From WHSW01 sp963705955 (GTDB taxonomy: Bacteria > Actinomycetota > Thermoleophilia > Solirubrobacterales > 70-9): a stretch of 64,000 nucleotides of DNA. This document shows, in pieces, positions 34,268-42,955 of this stretch. The position numbers and the translations under genes were made by a program. The notes under the pieces are model-generated. The model was not told the DNA's origin, ran no database searches, and worked only from the letters and a program-made list of their open reading frames with translations. The stretch lies in assembly GCA_963705955.1 (NCBI GenBank), contig CAVPLH010000010.1, forward strand, positions 186,001 through 250,000. Reading direction: 5' to 3'. The first letter of the stretch is position 1. The number at the start of each line of letters is the position of its first letter.

Positions 34268-35251
34268 GTGATCTCTAAGCAGTGGCTACTCGCCGCCGGG
34301 ATGAGCGCGGTGCTCGCCCTGGGAGTCGCGGCCTGCGGCTCCGACGACAGCAGCAGCTCGTCCTCGACGAGCGCCGACAGCGGCACGGCGACCGATCTCT
34401 CGGGCAAGATCACGATCGACGGCTCGAGCACCGTGCAGCCGTTCACCGAGGCGGCCGCCGAGCTCTTCAACCAGGACAACCCGAACGTCGACATCACCGT
34501 CGGTGCCGCCGGCACCAGCGGCGGGTTCGAGAAGTTCTGCGCCGGTGAGACCGACATCTCGGACGCCTCGCGACCGATCGAGCCGCCGGAGGTCGATGCC
34601 TGCAAGAAGGGTGGTGTCTCCTACTTCGACTTCCAGGTCGCCAATGACGGCATCTCGGTGGTCACCAACCCGTCGCTCGCGATCAGCTGCCTGACCACCG
34701 ATCAGCTGAAGAAGCTGTGGGTGAACAGCGACGTGACCAACTACAGCCAGCTCGGCAATGACGCCGACACCGGCGATCCGCTCCCGGACGCTGATGTGAG
34801 CCTGTACGGGCCGGGAACCGACTCGGGCACGTTCGACTACTTCACCGACGTGATCAACGGTGAGGAGGACCTGAGTCGCAAGGACTACCAGCCCTCCGAG
34901 GACGACAACGTGCTCGTCCAGGGCGTCTCCGGGGACGCGAACGGGCTCGGTTACTTCGGGTTCTCCTACTACGAGCAGAATCAGGACGCGCTCAACCTGG
35001 TCTCGGTCGACGACGGCAAGGGCTGCGTCGCGCCGAGCACCGAGACGATCCAGTCGGGCGACTACGCGCCGCTCTCGCGACCGCTGTTCATGTACCCGTC
35101 CACGGATGCGGCCCAGCGACCGGAGGTGACCGCGTTCGTCCAGTTCGTCGCCGACAACTACGACCAGATCGCCCAGTCGGCCCTGATCGTCCCGATGGAC
35201 CAGAGCCAGGGCACCAAGGCTCAGGCCGCGGTTCAGAAGGCGGTCGGCTAA
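34268..35251 (+). CDS. pstS: Phosphate ABC transporter substrate-binding lipoprotein
   Basis: A 327-residue PstS. The signal peptide ends in a lipobox (LGVAACG), then a Ser-rich linker and KITIDGSSTVQPFTEAAAE, the N-terminal phosphate-loop. ITVGAAGTSGGFEKFCAGE, ISDASRPIE, GPGTDSGTFDYF and GYFGFSYYEQN are the other ligand loops. The binding-site Thr/Ser/Arg residues are in place. GTG at 34268 follows an AAGGAGA ribosome site. First gene of the pstSCAB-phoU operon; expected to be induced in phosphate limitation. Confidence 0.95.
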   Translation: MISKQWLLAAGMSAVLALGVAACGSDDSSSSSSTSADSGTATDLSGKITIDGSSTVQPFTEAAAELFNQDNPNVDITVGAAGTSGGFEKFCAGETDISDASRPIEPPEVDACKKGGVSYFDFQVANDGISVVTNPSLAISCLTTDQLKKLWVNSDVTNYSQLGNDADTGDPLPDADVSLYGPGTDSGTFDYFTDVINGEEDLSRKDYQPSEDDNVLVQGVSGDANGLGYFGFSYYEQNQDALNLVSVDDGKGCVAPSTETIQSGDYAPLSRPLFMYPSTDAAQRPEVTAFVQFVADNYDQIAQSALIVPMDQSQGTKAQAAVQKAVG

Positions 35252-35290
35252 GACCCCTCGAGGGACCGCCGGCTGAAACGAGAGCACACG

Positions 35291-36232
35291 GTGGAAGCCG
35301 GCACTGAGGCGGCAAGCGCGGCGCCGGGGGCGAATGCCCTCGGCGTCCGCCGCCGCCGTTGGGGCGAGGAGGCGATTCGCGCGGCGCTGTTTCTGGCCGC
35401 CGCGATCTCGGTCCTGACGACGATCCTGATCGTCGTCGCGCTGCTCAAGGAATCGATCCCGTTCTTCAGGGACGTCGGGTCCGCGTTCTTCAGCGACGGC
35501 GAGTGGTCGCCGCTATTCCAGGACCCCCAGTTCGGCGTCCGACCGCTGCTGGTCGGGACCTTCCTCGTCACCGGGATCGCGATTCTCGTTGCGGTCCCGA
35601 TTGGGCTCGGATCGGCGATCTACCTCTCGGAATACGCGTCTGCGCGAAACCGCCGCATCGTCAAGCCGATCCTCGAGGTGTTGGTCGGCGTGCCGACGAT
35701 CGTCTTCGGCTACTTCGCGCTCACCTTCATCACCCCGACGATCCTCCAGGACCTGCTCCACCTCGACGTTCAGGTCTTCAGCGCCCTCGCCGCCGGTCTG
35801 ATCATGGGCTTCATGATCGTCCCGACGATCGCGTCGATCTCCGAGGACGCGATGTCGGCGGTTCCCCAGAGCCTTCGCGAGGGCGCCTACGGCATGGGGG
35901 CCACCCAGCGCCAGGTCTCGACGAAGGTCGTCTTCCCCGCGGCGATCTCCGGCATTGTCGCCTCGATCGTGCTCGGGATCTCGCGCGGCGTCGGCGAGAC
36001 GATGATCGTCCTGATCGCCGCCGGCCTGGCGCCGAACGGCAGCCTCAACCCGCTGCAACCGCACGCAACGATCACAGCCTTCATGGGGGCGACGGCCAAG
36101 GGCGACAATCCCGCCGGCACGATCGGTTACCAGTCGATCTTCGCCCTCGGCCTGACCCTGTTCGTGCTCACCCTGTTGATGAACATGGTCGCGATCCGGT
36201 TCGTGCGCAAGTACCGGGAGGTATACGAATGA
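35291..36232 (+). CDS. pstC: Phosphate ABC transporter permease subunit
   Basis: A 313-residue PstC. Six helices with the EAA-loop SLREGAYGMGATQRQVSTKVVFP (given in part) and GISRGVGETMIVLIAAG, and the family motif GVPTIVFGYFAL. The N-terminus begins MEAGTEAASA at GTG 35291, 39 bp after the pstS stop, and the stop codon overlaps the ATG of pstA (ATGA). It forms the channel with PstA. Confidence 0.94.
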   Translation: MEAGTEAASAAPGANALGVRRRRWGEEAIRAALFLAAAISVLTTILIVVALLKESIPFFRDVGSAFFSDGEWSPLFQDPQFGVRPLLVGTFLVTGIAILVAVPIGLGSAIYLSEYASARNRRIVKPILEVLVGVPTIVFGYFALTFITPTILQDLLHLDVQVFSALAAGLIMGFMIVPTIASISEDAMSAVPQSLREGAYGMGATQRQVSTKVVFPAAISGIVASIVLGISRGVGETMIVLIAAGLAPNGSLNPLQPHATITAFMGATAKGDNPAGTIGYQSIFALGLTLFVLTLLMNMVAIRFVRKYREVYE

Positions 36233-37137
36233 GCGCCTCCGCCGACACCGCGATCGCAGGCGCCGTCCGCACCCGCTTCGAGTCGGGCCGGTCGACCCGG
36301 GTCTGGGAGCTGGTCTTCAAGGGCTGCCTCGCGTCGTGCATCGTCGCCTGCCTCGTCGTCCTCGCCGTCCTCCTCGGCCAGGTGATCAGCGAGGGCGCAG
36401 GTTCGCTCTCGCTCGACTTCCTGACCGCGACCCCGTCCCGGATCGACCCGGCGAGCTCGGGAATCGGCCCGGCGCTCGCGGGCACGCTGTGGCTGATGCT
36501 CGTCTGCACCGCCTTCATCATCCCCGTGGGCGTGGCGACTGCGATCTATCTCGAGGAGTACGCCGACCGCGACCGCTGGTTCAACCGCTTCATCGAGGTC
36601 AACATCCAGAACCTCGCCGCGGTGCCCTCGATCGTCTACGGGGTGCTCGGCCTCGCCTTCCTGGTCCGCGGACCGCTGTCGCTGGGCCACGTCCTTCTCG
36701 CCGGCGGCCTGACGCTCGGGCTCCTCGTGCTGCCGGTCCTGATCGTCGCCGGACGCGAGGCGATCCGGGCCGTGCCCCCGTCGATCCGCGAGGGCTCGAT
36801 GGCGCTCGGGGCGACCAAGTGGCAGACGGTCTGGAAGCAGGTCCTGCCCGCCTCCCTGCCTGGGATCGCGACCGGGGCGATCCTCTCGCTCTCACGTGCG
36901 ATCGGCGAGACCGCGCCGCTGATCGTGATCGGCGCCGCGACCTTCGCAACCTCCGCACCGAGCGGCGTCCTGAGCGACGTGACGGCGCTTCCGATTCAGA
37001 TCTTCAGCTGGATCTCAGAGCCCCAGGACGAGTACAAGGCGCTGGCGGCGGCCGGGATCATCGTCCTGATGGTGATCCTGCTGGCGATGAACGGGGTCGC
37101 GATCTGGCTCCGCAACAAGTACGAGAAGAAGTGGTAG
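36229..37137 (+). CDS. pstA: Phosphate ABC transporter permease subunit
   Basis: A 302-residue PstA. Helices and motifs are in the family order: LAGTLWLMLVCTAFIIPVGV, AVPSIVYGVLGLAFLV, the EAA-loop SIREGSMALGATKWQTVWKQ and SRAIGETAPLIVIGAA. The ATG at 36229 overlaps the stop of pstC by 4 bp; the GTG of pstB is the next codon after its stop. It pairs with PstC in the inner-membrane channel. Confidence 0.94.
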   Translation: MSASADTAIAGAVRTRFESGRSTRVWELVFKGCLASCIVACLVVLAVLLGQVISEGAGSLSLDFLTATPSRIDPASSGIGPALAGTLWLMLVCTAFIIPVGVATAIYLEEYADRDRWFNRFIEVNIQNLAAVPSIVYGVLGLAFLVRGPLSLGHVLLAGGLTLGLLVLPVLIVAGREAIRAVPPSIREGSMALGATKWQTVWKQVLPASLPGIATGAILSLSRAIGETAPLIVIGAATFATSAPSGVLSDVTALPIQIFSWISEPQDEYKALAAAGIIVLMVILLAMNGVAIWLRNKYEKKW

Positions 37138-38049
37138 GTGATTAGCTTGGAAGGCAGAATCGTGACCGACCCAGAGAAGACGCAAGGAGAGCGGGCCGTC
37201 CCGGGTGTGAATCTCGCCGGAACCGTGGCCGAGACGCACGGGGACGGCACACCGAAGACGTTCACGACGCGCGAGCGGGTGTTCGAGCTCGAGGGCGTGA
37301 CGGTCTCCTACGCAGGCAAGCCGGCGGTCTCCGATGTCTCGATGGCGATGTACAGGAACGCGATCACGGCGCTGATCGGTCCCTCGGGGTGTGGCAAGTC
37401 GACCCTGATCCGCTGCCTCAACCGGATGAACGACCTGATCCCTTCGGCCGCGGTCGACGGCCGCGTGCTCTACCACGGCGAGGACATCTACGCCCCTCAG
37501 GTCGACCCGGTCGAGGTTCGCAAGCGGATCGGGATGGTGTTCCAGAAGCCGAACCCGTTCCCGAAGTCGATCCACGACAACATCGCCTTCGGGCCCCGAA
37601 TCCTCGGCATGGAAGGGAACATGGACGAGATCGTCGAGCGGGCGCTGCGCCGCGCCGCGCTCTGGGACGAGGTCAAGGACCGGCTCGAGACCAACGCGTT
37701 CGGCATGTCCGGCGGTCAGCAGCAGCGGCTCTGCATCGCCCGCTGCCTGGCGGTCGATCCCGACGTGATCCTGATGGATGAGCCCTGCTCCGCACTCGAC
37801 CCGATCTCGACCGGGAAGATCGAGGATCTGATGATCGAGCTGAAGAGGGACTACTCGATCGTGATCGTCACCCACAACATGCAGCAGGCCGCGCGCGTCT
37901 CGGATATGACGGCGTTCCTGATCGTCAAGCTCGACGACGACGAGAAGCATCGCCAGGGGCGCCTGGTCGAGTACGACGAGACCGAGAGGATCTTCACCAA
38001 CCCCGGCGACTCGCGAACCGAGGATTACGTGACCGGGAAGGTCGGCTGA
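37138..38049 (+). CDS. pstB: Phosphate ABC transporter ATP-binding protein
   Basis: A 303-residue PstB. Walker A is GPSGCGKST at 81-89; the PstB-specific CLNRMNDLIP and MVFQKPNPFPKSIHDNIAFG follow. The signature reads MSGGQQQRLCIARCL, Walker B VILMDEPCSALDPIST, and the switch His is in IVTHNMQQAARVSD. An N-terminal extension of about 45 residues before the first strand is longer than usual, so GTG 37162 is an alternative start. It ends one base into the phoU start. Confidence 0.95.
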   Translation: MISLEGRIVTDPEKTQGERAVPGVNLAGTVAETHGDGTPKTFTTRERVFELEGVTVSYAGKPAVSDVSMAMYRNAITALIGPSGCGKSTLIRCLNRMNDLIPSAAVDGRVLYHGEDIYAPQVDPVEVRKRIGMVFQKPNPFPKSIHDNIAFGPRILGMEGNMDEIVERALRRAALWDEVKDRLETNAFGMSGGQQQRLCIARCLAVDPDVILMDEPCSALDPISTGKIEDLMIELKRDYSIVIVTHNMQQAARVSDMTAFLIVKLDDDEKHRQGRLVEYDETERIFTNPGDSRTEDYVTGKVG

Positions 38050-38744
38050 TGCCCGAGGAGGTCAGGGTTCATTACCAGGAGGAGCTCGAGCGGCTCGAGG
38101 AACGCGCCCTGGAGGGCGTCGACATGGTCGCAGCCCAGCTCGAGCGGGCGGTGGAGGCGGTTGAGCACCAGGACACCGAGCTCGCAGAGCTGGTGATCGC
38201 CTCAGATGACGTGATCGACGGACGCTACCTCGAGGTGCACCAATCGATCCTCACACTGCTCGCGACCCAGGCGCCGGTCGCGACGGATCTGCGTCTGATC
38301 TCCGCCCTGCTGCACCTGATGAAGGGAATCGAGCGGATGGGGGATCAGTGCGTGAACATCGCCAAGCTGATCCCGCTCGCCGGTCACGAGCCGCCCGCTG
38401 ATCCGCGCATCCTCAAGGACGTCGTGACGATGGGCAAGCAGGTCAAGACCCAGCTCTCGCAGGCCCAGCGAGCGTTCGCCGACCGGGACGTCGCGATGGC
38501 CCGAGACCTGGTCCGCCAGGACGACCTGGTCGACAACCTCAACAAGGAGATCTTTCGGATCGCGCTCGAGATCGGCGACGACCACGACCGCCGCGAGTGG
38601 GCGATGACGATGATCCTCGTCGCGCGGGCGATCGAGCGGGTCGGCGACAACGCGGTCGACATCGGCGAGCAGGTCGCCTTCGTCGTCACGGGGCTGTTCC
38701 GCGAGTTCCAAGACGCGTCGCATCCGCAGCCGGCCGCGCGCTGA
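38049..38744 (+). CDS. phoU: Phosphate signalling protein PhoU
   Basis: A 231-residue PhoU of two three-helix bundles. Repeated motifs are VIASDDVIDGRYLEVHQ, LRLISALLHLMKGIERMGDQ in the first half and VRQDDLVDNLNKEIFR, MILVARAIERVGDNAVDI in the second, which carry the metal-cluster E/DxxxD pattern. It links transport activity of PstSCAB to the phosphate sensor kinase and prevents toxic uptake. It starts on the last base of the pstB stop codon, so it is translationally coupled. Confidence 0.94.
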   Translation: MPEEVRVHYQEELERLEERALEGVDMVAAQLERAVEAVEHQDTELAELVIASDDVIDGRYLEVHQSILTLLATQAPVATDLRLISALLHLMKGIERMGDQCVNIAKLIPLAGHEPPADPRILKDVVTMGKQVKTQLSQAQRAFADRDVAMARDLVRQDDLVDNLNKEIFRIALEIGDDHDRREWAMTMILVARAIERVGDNAVDIGEQVAFVVTGLFREFQDASHPQPAAR

Positions 38745-38751
38745 CGCGGGG

Positions 38752-38777
38752 CTCCACCCGGGGTGACCCGGGAGGCG
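38752..38777 (+). terminator. Hairpin after phoU
   Basis: A six-base CCCGGG arm, GTGA loop and second CCCGGG arm, extended by CC and GG beyond an A-A mismatch, immediately after the phoU stop. No T-tract follows. It may end or attenuate the pst operon before the two-component genes. Confidence 0.4.
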
Positions 38778-38779
38778 CC

Positions 38780-38801
38780 GTCTTCATCTGGCTTTCATCT
38801 T
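38780..38801 (+). promoter_or_regulatory. PHO-box-like direct repeat before the two-component operon
   Basis: Two consecutive 11-base units, GTCTTCATCTG then GCTTTCATCTT, with TTCATC in exact 11-base register (38783 and 38794). They lie 33 bp before the response-regulator ATG. The TTCAT form is within the range of PhoP-box units. It suggests the regulator-kinase pair is itself phosphate-controlled. Confidence 0.45.
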
Positions 38802-38833
38802 CGACCACGAGCCTGGCAAGTGGTGGCGCTGCG

Positions 38834-39520
38834 ATGCGAGTCCTGATAGTCGAGGATCAGGTCAAGATGGCGAGCCTGATTCGCCGTGGCCTGCGCAAGG
38901 AGGGGATGGCGGCCGACGTCGCCGCAACCGGCGAGGATGCGCTCTGGATGGCCGAGGCGACCGAGTTCGACGCGATCATCCTCGACCTGATGCTGCCCGG
39001 GATCGACGGGCTCGAGGTCTGCCGGAAGCTGCGTGGGGCGGGCGTCTGGTCGCCGATCCTGATCCTCACCGCCCGCGACGCCGTGCGTGACCGGGTGGCG
39101 GGTCTCGACGGCGGCGCCGACGACTACCTGGTCAAGCCCTTCTCCTACGCGGAGCTGCTCGCCCGGCTGCGGGCGCTGGTCCGGCGGGGCCCGGTGGAGC
39201 GCCCGTCCGTGCTCGAGGTCGGCTCGCTGCGTCTCGACCCCGCCCGCCGGCGCACCTGGCGGGGTGAGACCGAGATCGACCTCTCACCGAAGGAGTTCGC
39301 GATCCTGGAGACGTTCATGCGCCGACCCGGCGAGGTGCTGTCGCGCTTCGCGCTGCTCGAGCACGCCTGGGACTACGACTACGAAAACCGCTCCAACGTC
39401 GTCGACTCCTACATCCGCTTCCTGCGGCGCAAGATCGACCGGCCGTTCGGCGTCGAGTCGATCGAGACCGTGCGCGGAGCGGGATACCGGTTGCGGGACG
39501 ACGCCGGAGGCGACGCTTGA
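38834..39520 (+). CDS. OmpR-family response regulator
   Basis: A 228-residue regulator. Receiver residues: acid pair E7-D8, phospho-acceptor D51 in ILDLMLPGIDG, K101 in DDYLVKPF. The winged-helix domain shows DLSPKEFAILETFMRRPGEV, LLEHAWDYDYENRSNVVDSY and VRGAGYRL. The ATG at 38834 starts the first beta strand directly. It overlaps the kinase gene by 4 bp. The close position to pst and the PHO-box-like repeat suggest it may be the PhoP/PhoB-type regulator, though similar regulators sense other signals. Confidence 0.9.
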   Translation: MRVLIVEDQVKMASLIRRGLRKEGMAADVAATGEDALWMAEATEFDAIILDLMLPGIDGLEVCRKLRGAGVWSPILILTARDAVRDRVAGLDGGADDYLVKPFSYAELLARLRALVRRGPVERPSVLEVGSLRLDPARRRTWRGETEIDLSPKEFAILETFMRRPGEVLSRFALLEHAWDYDYENRSNVVDSYIRFLRRKIDRPFGVESIETVRGAGYRLRDDAGGDA

Positions 39521-40929
39521 GGCGACTGCCGATCCGCGTCCGGATCACGCTCGCCTTCGCCGGGGCGATGGCTGTGCTGCTGGCCGGTCTCGGAGCGTTC
39601 ATCTACCTGCGCTTTCAGTCGCAGCTCTACGCGATCGTCGACCAGGGCCTGCGCTCCCGTGCCGCGGAGGTGACGGCGCTCGCCGGACGTGGGTCGGATC
39701 GGCCGCTCAACCGCGCACCGCCGGGCGTTCTCGCCGACCACGAGGAGACCTTCGCGCAGATCCTCACCCCGAGCGGCGCGATCTCCGACACGACGCGGCA
39801 GTTCGGCGAGCGACCCGTGCTCGACCCGGCCGACGTGCGGCGTGCGAGCGCAGCAACGATCACCGTCGTCCGCCGCGTGCCCGGCGTCGAGGGCGACGTG
39901 CGTCTACTCGCGAAGCCGGTCTCCGTGGGAGGTCGGCGGCTCGTCGTCGTCGTCGGGGCGTCGATCGACGACCGCCAGGAGGCGCTCAAGAACCTGCTCA
40001 CGCTGCTCTTGATCGGCGGGCCGGTGGCGCTCCTGCTCGCCTCGCTCGCGGGCTACGGCGCCGCGACCGCTGCGCTGCGGCCGGTCGAGGCGATGCGCAA
40101 GCGCGCGGCCGAGATCTCGGCCGACGATGCGGACCAGCGCCTGCCGCTGCCGCCCTCCGATGACGAGCTGCGCCGCCTCGGCGAGACCCTTAACGGGATG
40201 CTCGGCCGGCTCGAGGCGGCGATCGAGCGCGAGCGCGCCTTCGTCGACGACGCCAGCCACGAGCTGCGGACGCCGCTCGCCCTGCACAAGACCGAGCTCG
40301 AGCTCGCGATGCGCTACGCCGACGAGCCGGAGGAGCTTCGCGCCTCGATCGTCTCGGCGATCGAGGAGGTCGACCGCCTGATCGGCCTCGCGGAGGACAT
40401 GCTCGTCGTCGCCCGCTCTCCGAACGGCGAGTTGGCGACCGACCTCGAGCCGATCGAGCCCGTCCGCCTGCTCGAGGCGGTCCAGGATCGGTTCGCGGCC
40501 CGCGCCGCCGAGGCGGGCAGGGCGGTGCTGATCGGCGAGGCCGCCTCCGGGTCGATCGAGGTCGACCGGGTGCGGGTCGAGCAGGCGCTCACCAACCTGG
40601 TCGACAACGCGCTGCGCTACGGCGAGGGTGACGTGACGCTCGCGGCGCGACGCCGGGCCGAGTCGGTCGAGCTGCACGTCACGGACGCAGGCGCCGGGTT
40701 CCCGGTCGAGTTCGTCGGGCGGGCCTTCGAGCGCTTCACGCGCGCCGACGCGGCGCGCTCGGACGGCGGCAGCGGCCTCGGGCTGGCGATCGTCGCGACG
40801 ATCGCGCGGGCGCACGGCGGCTCGGTCGGCGCCCGCAACCTCGATCCCGGTGCCGACGTCTGGATCGAGTTGCCCCGACGAAGTCCCGAGCTCAGCTCCG
40901 AGGCTGCGCGTCACGCCTCGGAGAGCTGA
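39517..40929 (+). CDS. Membrane sensor histidine kinase
   Basis: A 470-residue kinase. TM1 about 10-32, an extracytoplasmic domain 33-157, TM2 about 158-182 and a HAMP domain to 235. The H-box reads FVDDASHELRTPLALHKTEL with H248. The N-box is EQALTNLVDNALRYG, and the G-boxes are DAGAGFPVEF and GGSGLGLAIVATIARAHGG. TTG start at 39517 overlaps the regulator gene by 4 bp. The signal is unknown; a PhoR-like role is suggested by neighbours only. Its last 38 bp overlap the convergent TIM-barrel gene. Confidence 0.9.
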   Translation: MRRLPIRVRITLAFAGAMAVLLAGLGAFIYLRFQSQLYAIVDQGLRSRAAEVTALAGRGSDRPLNRAPPGVLADHEETFAQILTPSGAISDTTRQFGERPVLDPADVRRASAATITVVRRVPGVEGDVRLLAKPVSVGGRRLVVVVGASIDDRQEALKNLLTLLLIGGPVALLLASLAGYGAATAALRPVEAMRKRAAEISADDADQRLPLPPSDDELRRLGETLNGMLGRLEAAIERERAFVDDASHELRTPLALHKTELELAMRYADEPEELRASIVSAIEEVDRLIGLAEDMLVVARSPNGELATDLEPIEPVRLLEAVQDRFAARAAEAGRAVLIGEAASGSIEVDRVRVEQALTNLVDNALRYGEGDVTLAARRRAESVELHVTDAGAGFPVEFVGRAFERFTRADAARSDGGSGLGLAIVATIARAHGGSVGARNLDPGADVWIELPRRSPELSSEAARHASES

Positions 40930-41833
40930 GCAGGCGCTCGGCCTGCGCCGAGAGCTCGCCGGCGCGGGGCATGTAGGGCGGATGCACCTCGAGCACGATC
41001 GGCGCCTCGTGCGCGCGGAGGCTCGGCGCGACGCGATCCCACGGCAGGGTTCCGCGGCCCGGCGGCAGATGGAGGTCGAGCCGCAGCGGGTCGATCCCGA
41101 GCTCGTCGCCGGTCGGGCGGCGACGGGCGCCGGCGTTGTCGTGAAGATGGAAGACCGAGACGAGGTCCAGGACCGGCTCGGTGAGCAGCTCGACCGATGT
41201 GTGGCGGAGGTCGGCGATCACGTGCGCGTGTCCGACGTCGAGACAGAGACCGAGCCGCTCCGACGCGGTCCTCATCGCCAGGTCACGGAGCACGAGCGGG
41301 CCGGCGGAGAGCGGCTCCGGACCCGGGTAGAGCGGGGCCAGGTTCTCGATCGCGATCGTCACCTCGAGCCGCTCGGCCAGCCCCGCGAGCCGCGCCAGCG
41401 AACCGGCCTCCGCCCCCCGCGCCGGCCCGTCGGCGGCCGTCTCGGGCAGCGCGAGCGCGTGGTAGACGATCTGCCGGGCGCCGAGCTCGGCCGCGTATGA
41501 GAGCAGGCCCTCGAACGCCCGGTCGCCGGTCGGCGTCCCGGCCCGCAGGCCGCCGGGCGCGTGGACGATCGCCGCGAGCCCGGTCGTCGCGAGGCCCTTC
41601 GCGGTCGCCGAGGCGTGCCGGATCAGTTGCCGGGGGTCGGTGAGGACCGAGACCGGGGGCGAGTGGAGCTGGACCCAGTCGAACCCGGCCGCCTCGTATG
41701 ACTTCAGCAGCGGCGCCGACGGCCACCACTCGCGCGGCACGCTGAGCCCGAGGCGGCCGCCGAGGCCGTAGCCGGCGCCCGCGGTCGGCTGCGCGATCCG
41801 GTCCGGTCGGGTGAAGACCTCGCTGGATCTCAT
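40892..41833 (-). CDS. Sugar phosphate isomerase/epimerase-like TIM-barrel protein (AP endonuclease 2 superfamily)
   Basis: A 313-residue xylose-isomerase-like TIM barrel. Strand motifs LGLSVPREWW, FDWVQLHSPPVSVL, AIVHAPGGL, IVYHALALPE, VTIAIENLAPLYPG, LGLCLDVGHAHVIAD, VSVFHLHDNAGAR and IVLEVHPPYMPRAG carry the metal-binding H, E, D and H residues of the family. The ATG at 41833 was chosen because upstream sequence is a regulatory region with repeats. Some members hydrolyse phosphodiesters or isomerise sugars; the substrate is unknown. Three PHO-box-like units read towards this gene. Confidence 0.8.
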   Translation of the reverse strand: MRSSEVFTRPDRIAQPTAGAGYGLGGRLGLSVPREWWPSAPLLKSYEAAGFDWVQLHSPPVSVLTDPRQLIRHASATAKGLATTGLAAIVHAPGGLRAGTPTGDRAFEGLLSYAAELGARQIVYHALALPETAADGPARGAEAGSLARLAGLAERLEVTIAIENLAPLYPGPEPLSAGPLVLRDLAMRTASERLGLCLDVGHAHVIADLRHTSVELLTEPVLDLVSVFHLHDNAGARRRPTGDELGIDPLRLDLHLPPGRGTLPWDRVAPSLRAHEAPIVLEVHPPYMPRAGELSAQAERLLSSPRRDAQPRS

Positions 41834-41868
41834 CTGAGACCAGTTTCGGCACGGAGGCCGCAGTTTCC

Positions 41869-41895
41869 GTGAAACGCGCGTGAACCAGATGTGAA
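41869..41895 (-). promoter_or_regulatory. Triple PHO-box-like repeat between the TIM-barrel and ppx genes
   Basis: On the minus strand TTCAC occurs three times at exact 11-base spacing (GTGAA on the plus strand at 41869, 41880 and 41891). The units read CTTCACATCTG, GTTCACGCGCG and TTTCACGGAAA. They lie 36 bp before the leftward TIM-barrel start and 63 bp before the rightward ppx start, so they could control either or both. Confidence 0.6.
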
Positions 41896-41957
41896 GGACC
41901 GGTGATCGAGGGCTCCAAGGCAGCTGCCTCATCCGTTCGTTCTGACATCATCGAAGG

Positions 41958-42863
41958 GTGCTCTGCGCAGCCGTCGACATCGGCTCGAACACGACCCGTG
42001 TCCTGGTGGCCGAGCCGCAGGAGGGACAGCTCCGCAAGGTGATGGAACAGCGTGCCTACACGCGGTTCGAGAAGGACTCGAAGCGCAAGGGCAGGATCAC
42101 CGAGGAGAAGATCGCGGAGCTTGCAGAGGTGGTGGCGACCCAGGTGCGGCTCGCCGAGGAGCTCGGGGCAGAGGCGATCAGGATCGTCGCAACCGCCGCC
42201 GTGCGCGAGTCCAAGAACGCCGGCCTGGCCGCGAAGGCGATCGCCGACGCCGCCGGGGTCGGGGTCGAGGTGCTGAGCGAGGAGGAGGAGGGCAGGCTCG
42301 CCTTCCTCGGCGCGACGAAGACCCTCGGACACCCGGTCGAGGGCGAGATCGGCGTCGTCGACGTCGGCGGCGGTTCCTCGGAGATCATCCTCGGCACGGT
42401 CGCCGGCGGGGTCAGCGCGGTGCGCTCGTTCAAGATCGGCTCGGGGACCGTCGCCGAGGAGTTCCTGACCAGGGATCCGCCCTCCGCCTCGGAGATCCGC
42501 GCGCTTCGCGACTACATCGACGACTTCTTCGAGGGGATCGAGGTCGAGCACCCCGACCAGGCGGTCGCGGTCGGCGGCAGCGCGACCTCGCTGCGGACAT
42601 TGGTCGGTGCGGTGCTCGAGTACGAGACCCTGGAGCGGGCTGTTCGCGTCCTGACCGGCGACCCGATCGCAGCCGTGGCGCAGAAGTTCGAGCTCGACCC
42701 GCGCCGGGTGCGGATCCTGCCGGCCGGTGTCCTGATCCTGGAGAAGCTCTCGGAGCTGGTCGGACAGCCGCTTCAGATCGGCAAGGGCGGGTTGCGCGAG
42801 GGGATCATCCTCGATCTCCTCACCGGCGCCAGCAACGGCGCGGCGACCGCGATCGCCGCCTAG
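41958..42863 (+). CDS. Ppx/GppA-family exopolyphosphatase, short form
   Basis: A 301-residue member of the ASKHA phosphatase fold. AAVDIGSNTTRVLVAE is the phosphate-1 motif, IVATAAVRESKN the connecting motif, GVVDVGGGSSEIILG phosphate-2, and AVAVGGSATSL and ILPAGVLILEKL complete the core. It ends after the ribonuclease-H-like domains and lacks the C-terminal HD-like part of long Ppx, like actinobacterial Ppx1-type proteins. It hydrolyses polyphosphate or pppGpp in the family. The start is GTG 41958. Divergent promoter with the PHO-like repeats. Confidence 0.88.
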   Translation: MLCAAVDIGSNTTRVLVAEPQEGQLRKVMEQRAYTRFEKDSKRKGRITEEKIAELAEVVATQVRLAEELGAEAIRIVATAAVRESKNAGLAAKAIADAAGVGVEVLSEEEEGRLAFLGATKTLGHPVEGEIGVVDVGGGSSEIILGTVAGGVSAVRSFKIGSGTVAEEFLTRDPPSASEIRALRDYIDDFFEGIEVEHPDQAVAVGGSATSLRTLVGAVLEYETLERAVRVLTGDPIAAVAQKFELDPRRVRILPAGVLILEKLSELVGQPLQIGKGGLREGIILDLLTGASNGAATAIAA

Positions 42864-42955
42864 CCCGACTCGCCGAGGGGACGCCGCAGACGCGCAGCGA
42901 GGCGCTGGCCGGCCCCGCGACCGGGCTCGACCCGGCGCCCAATAGCCTCGCTCCG

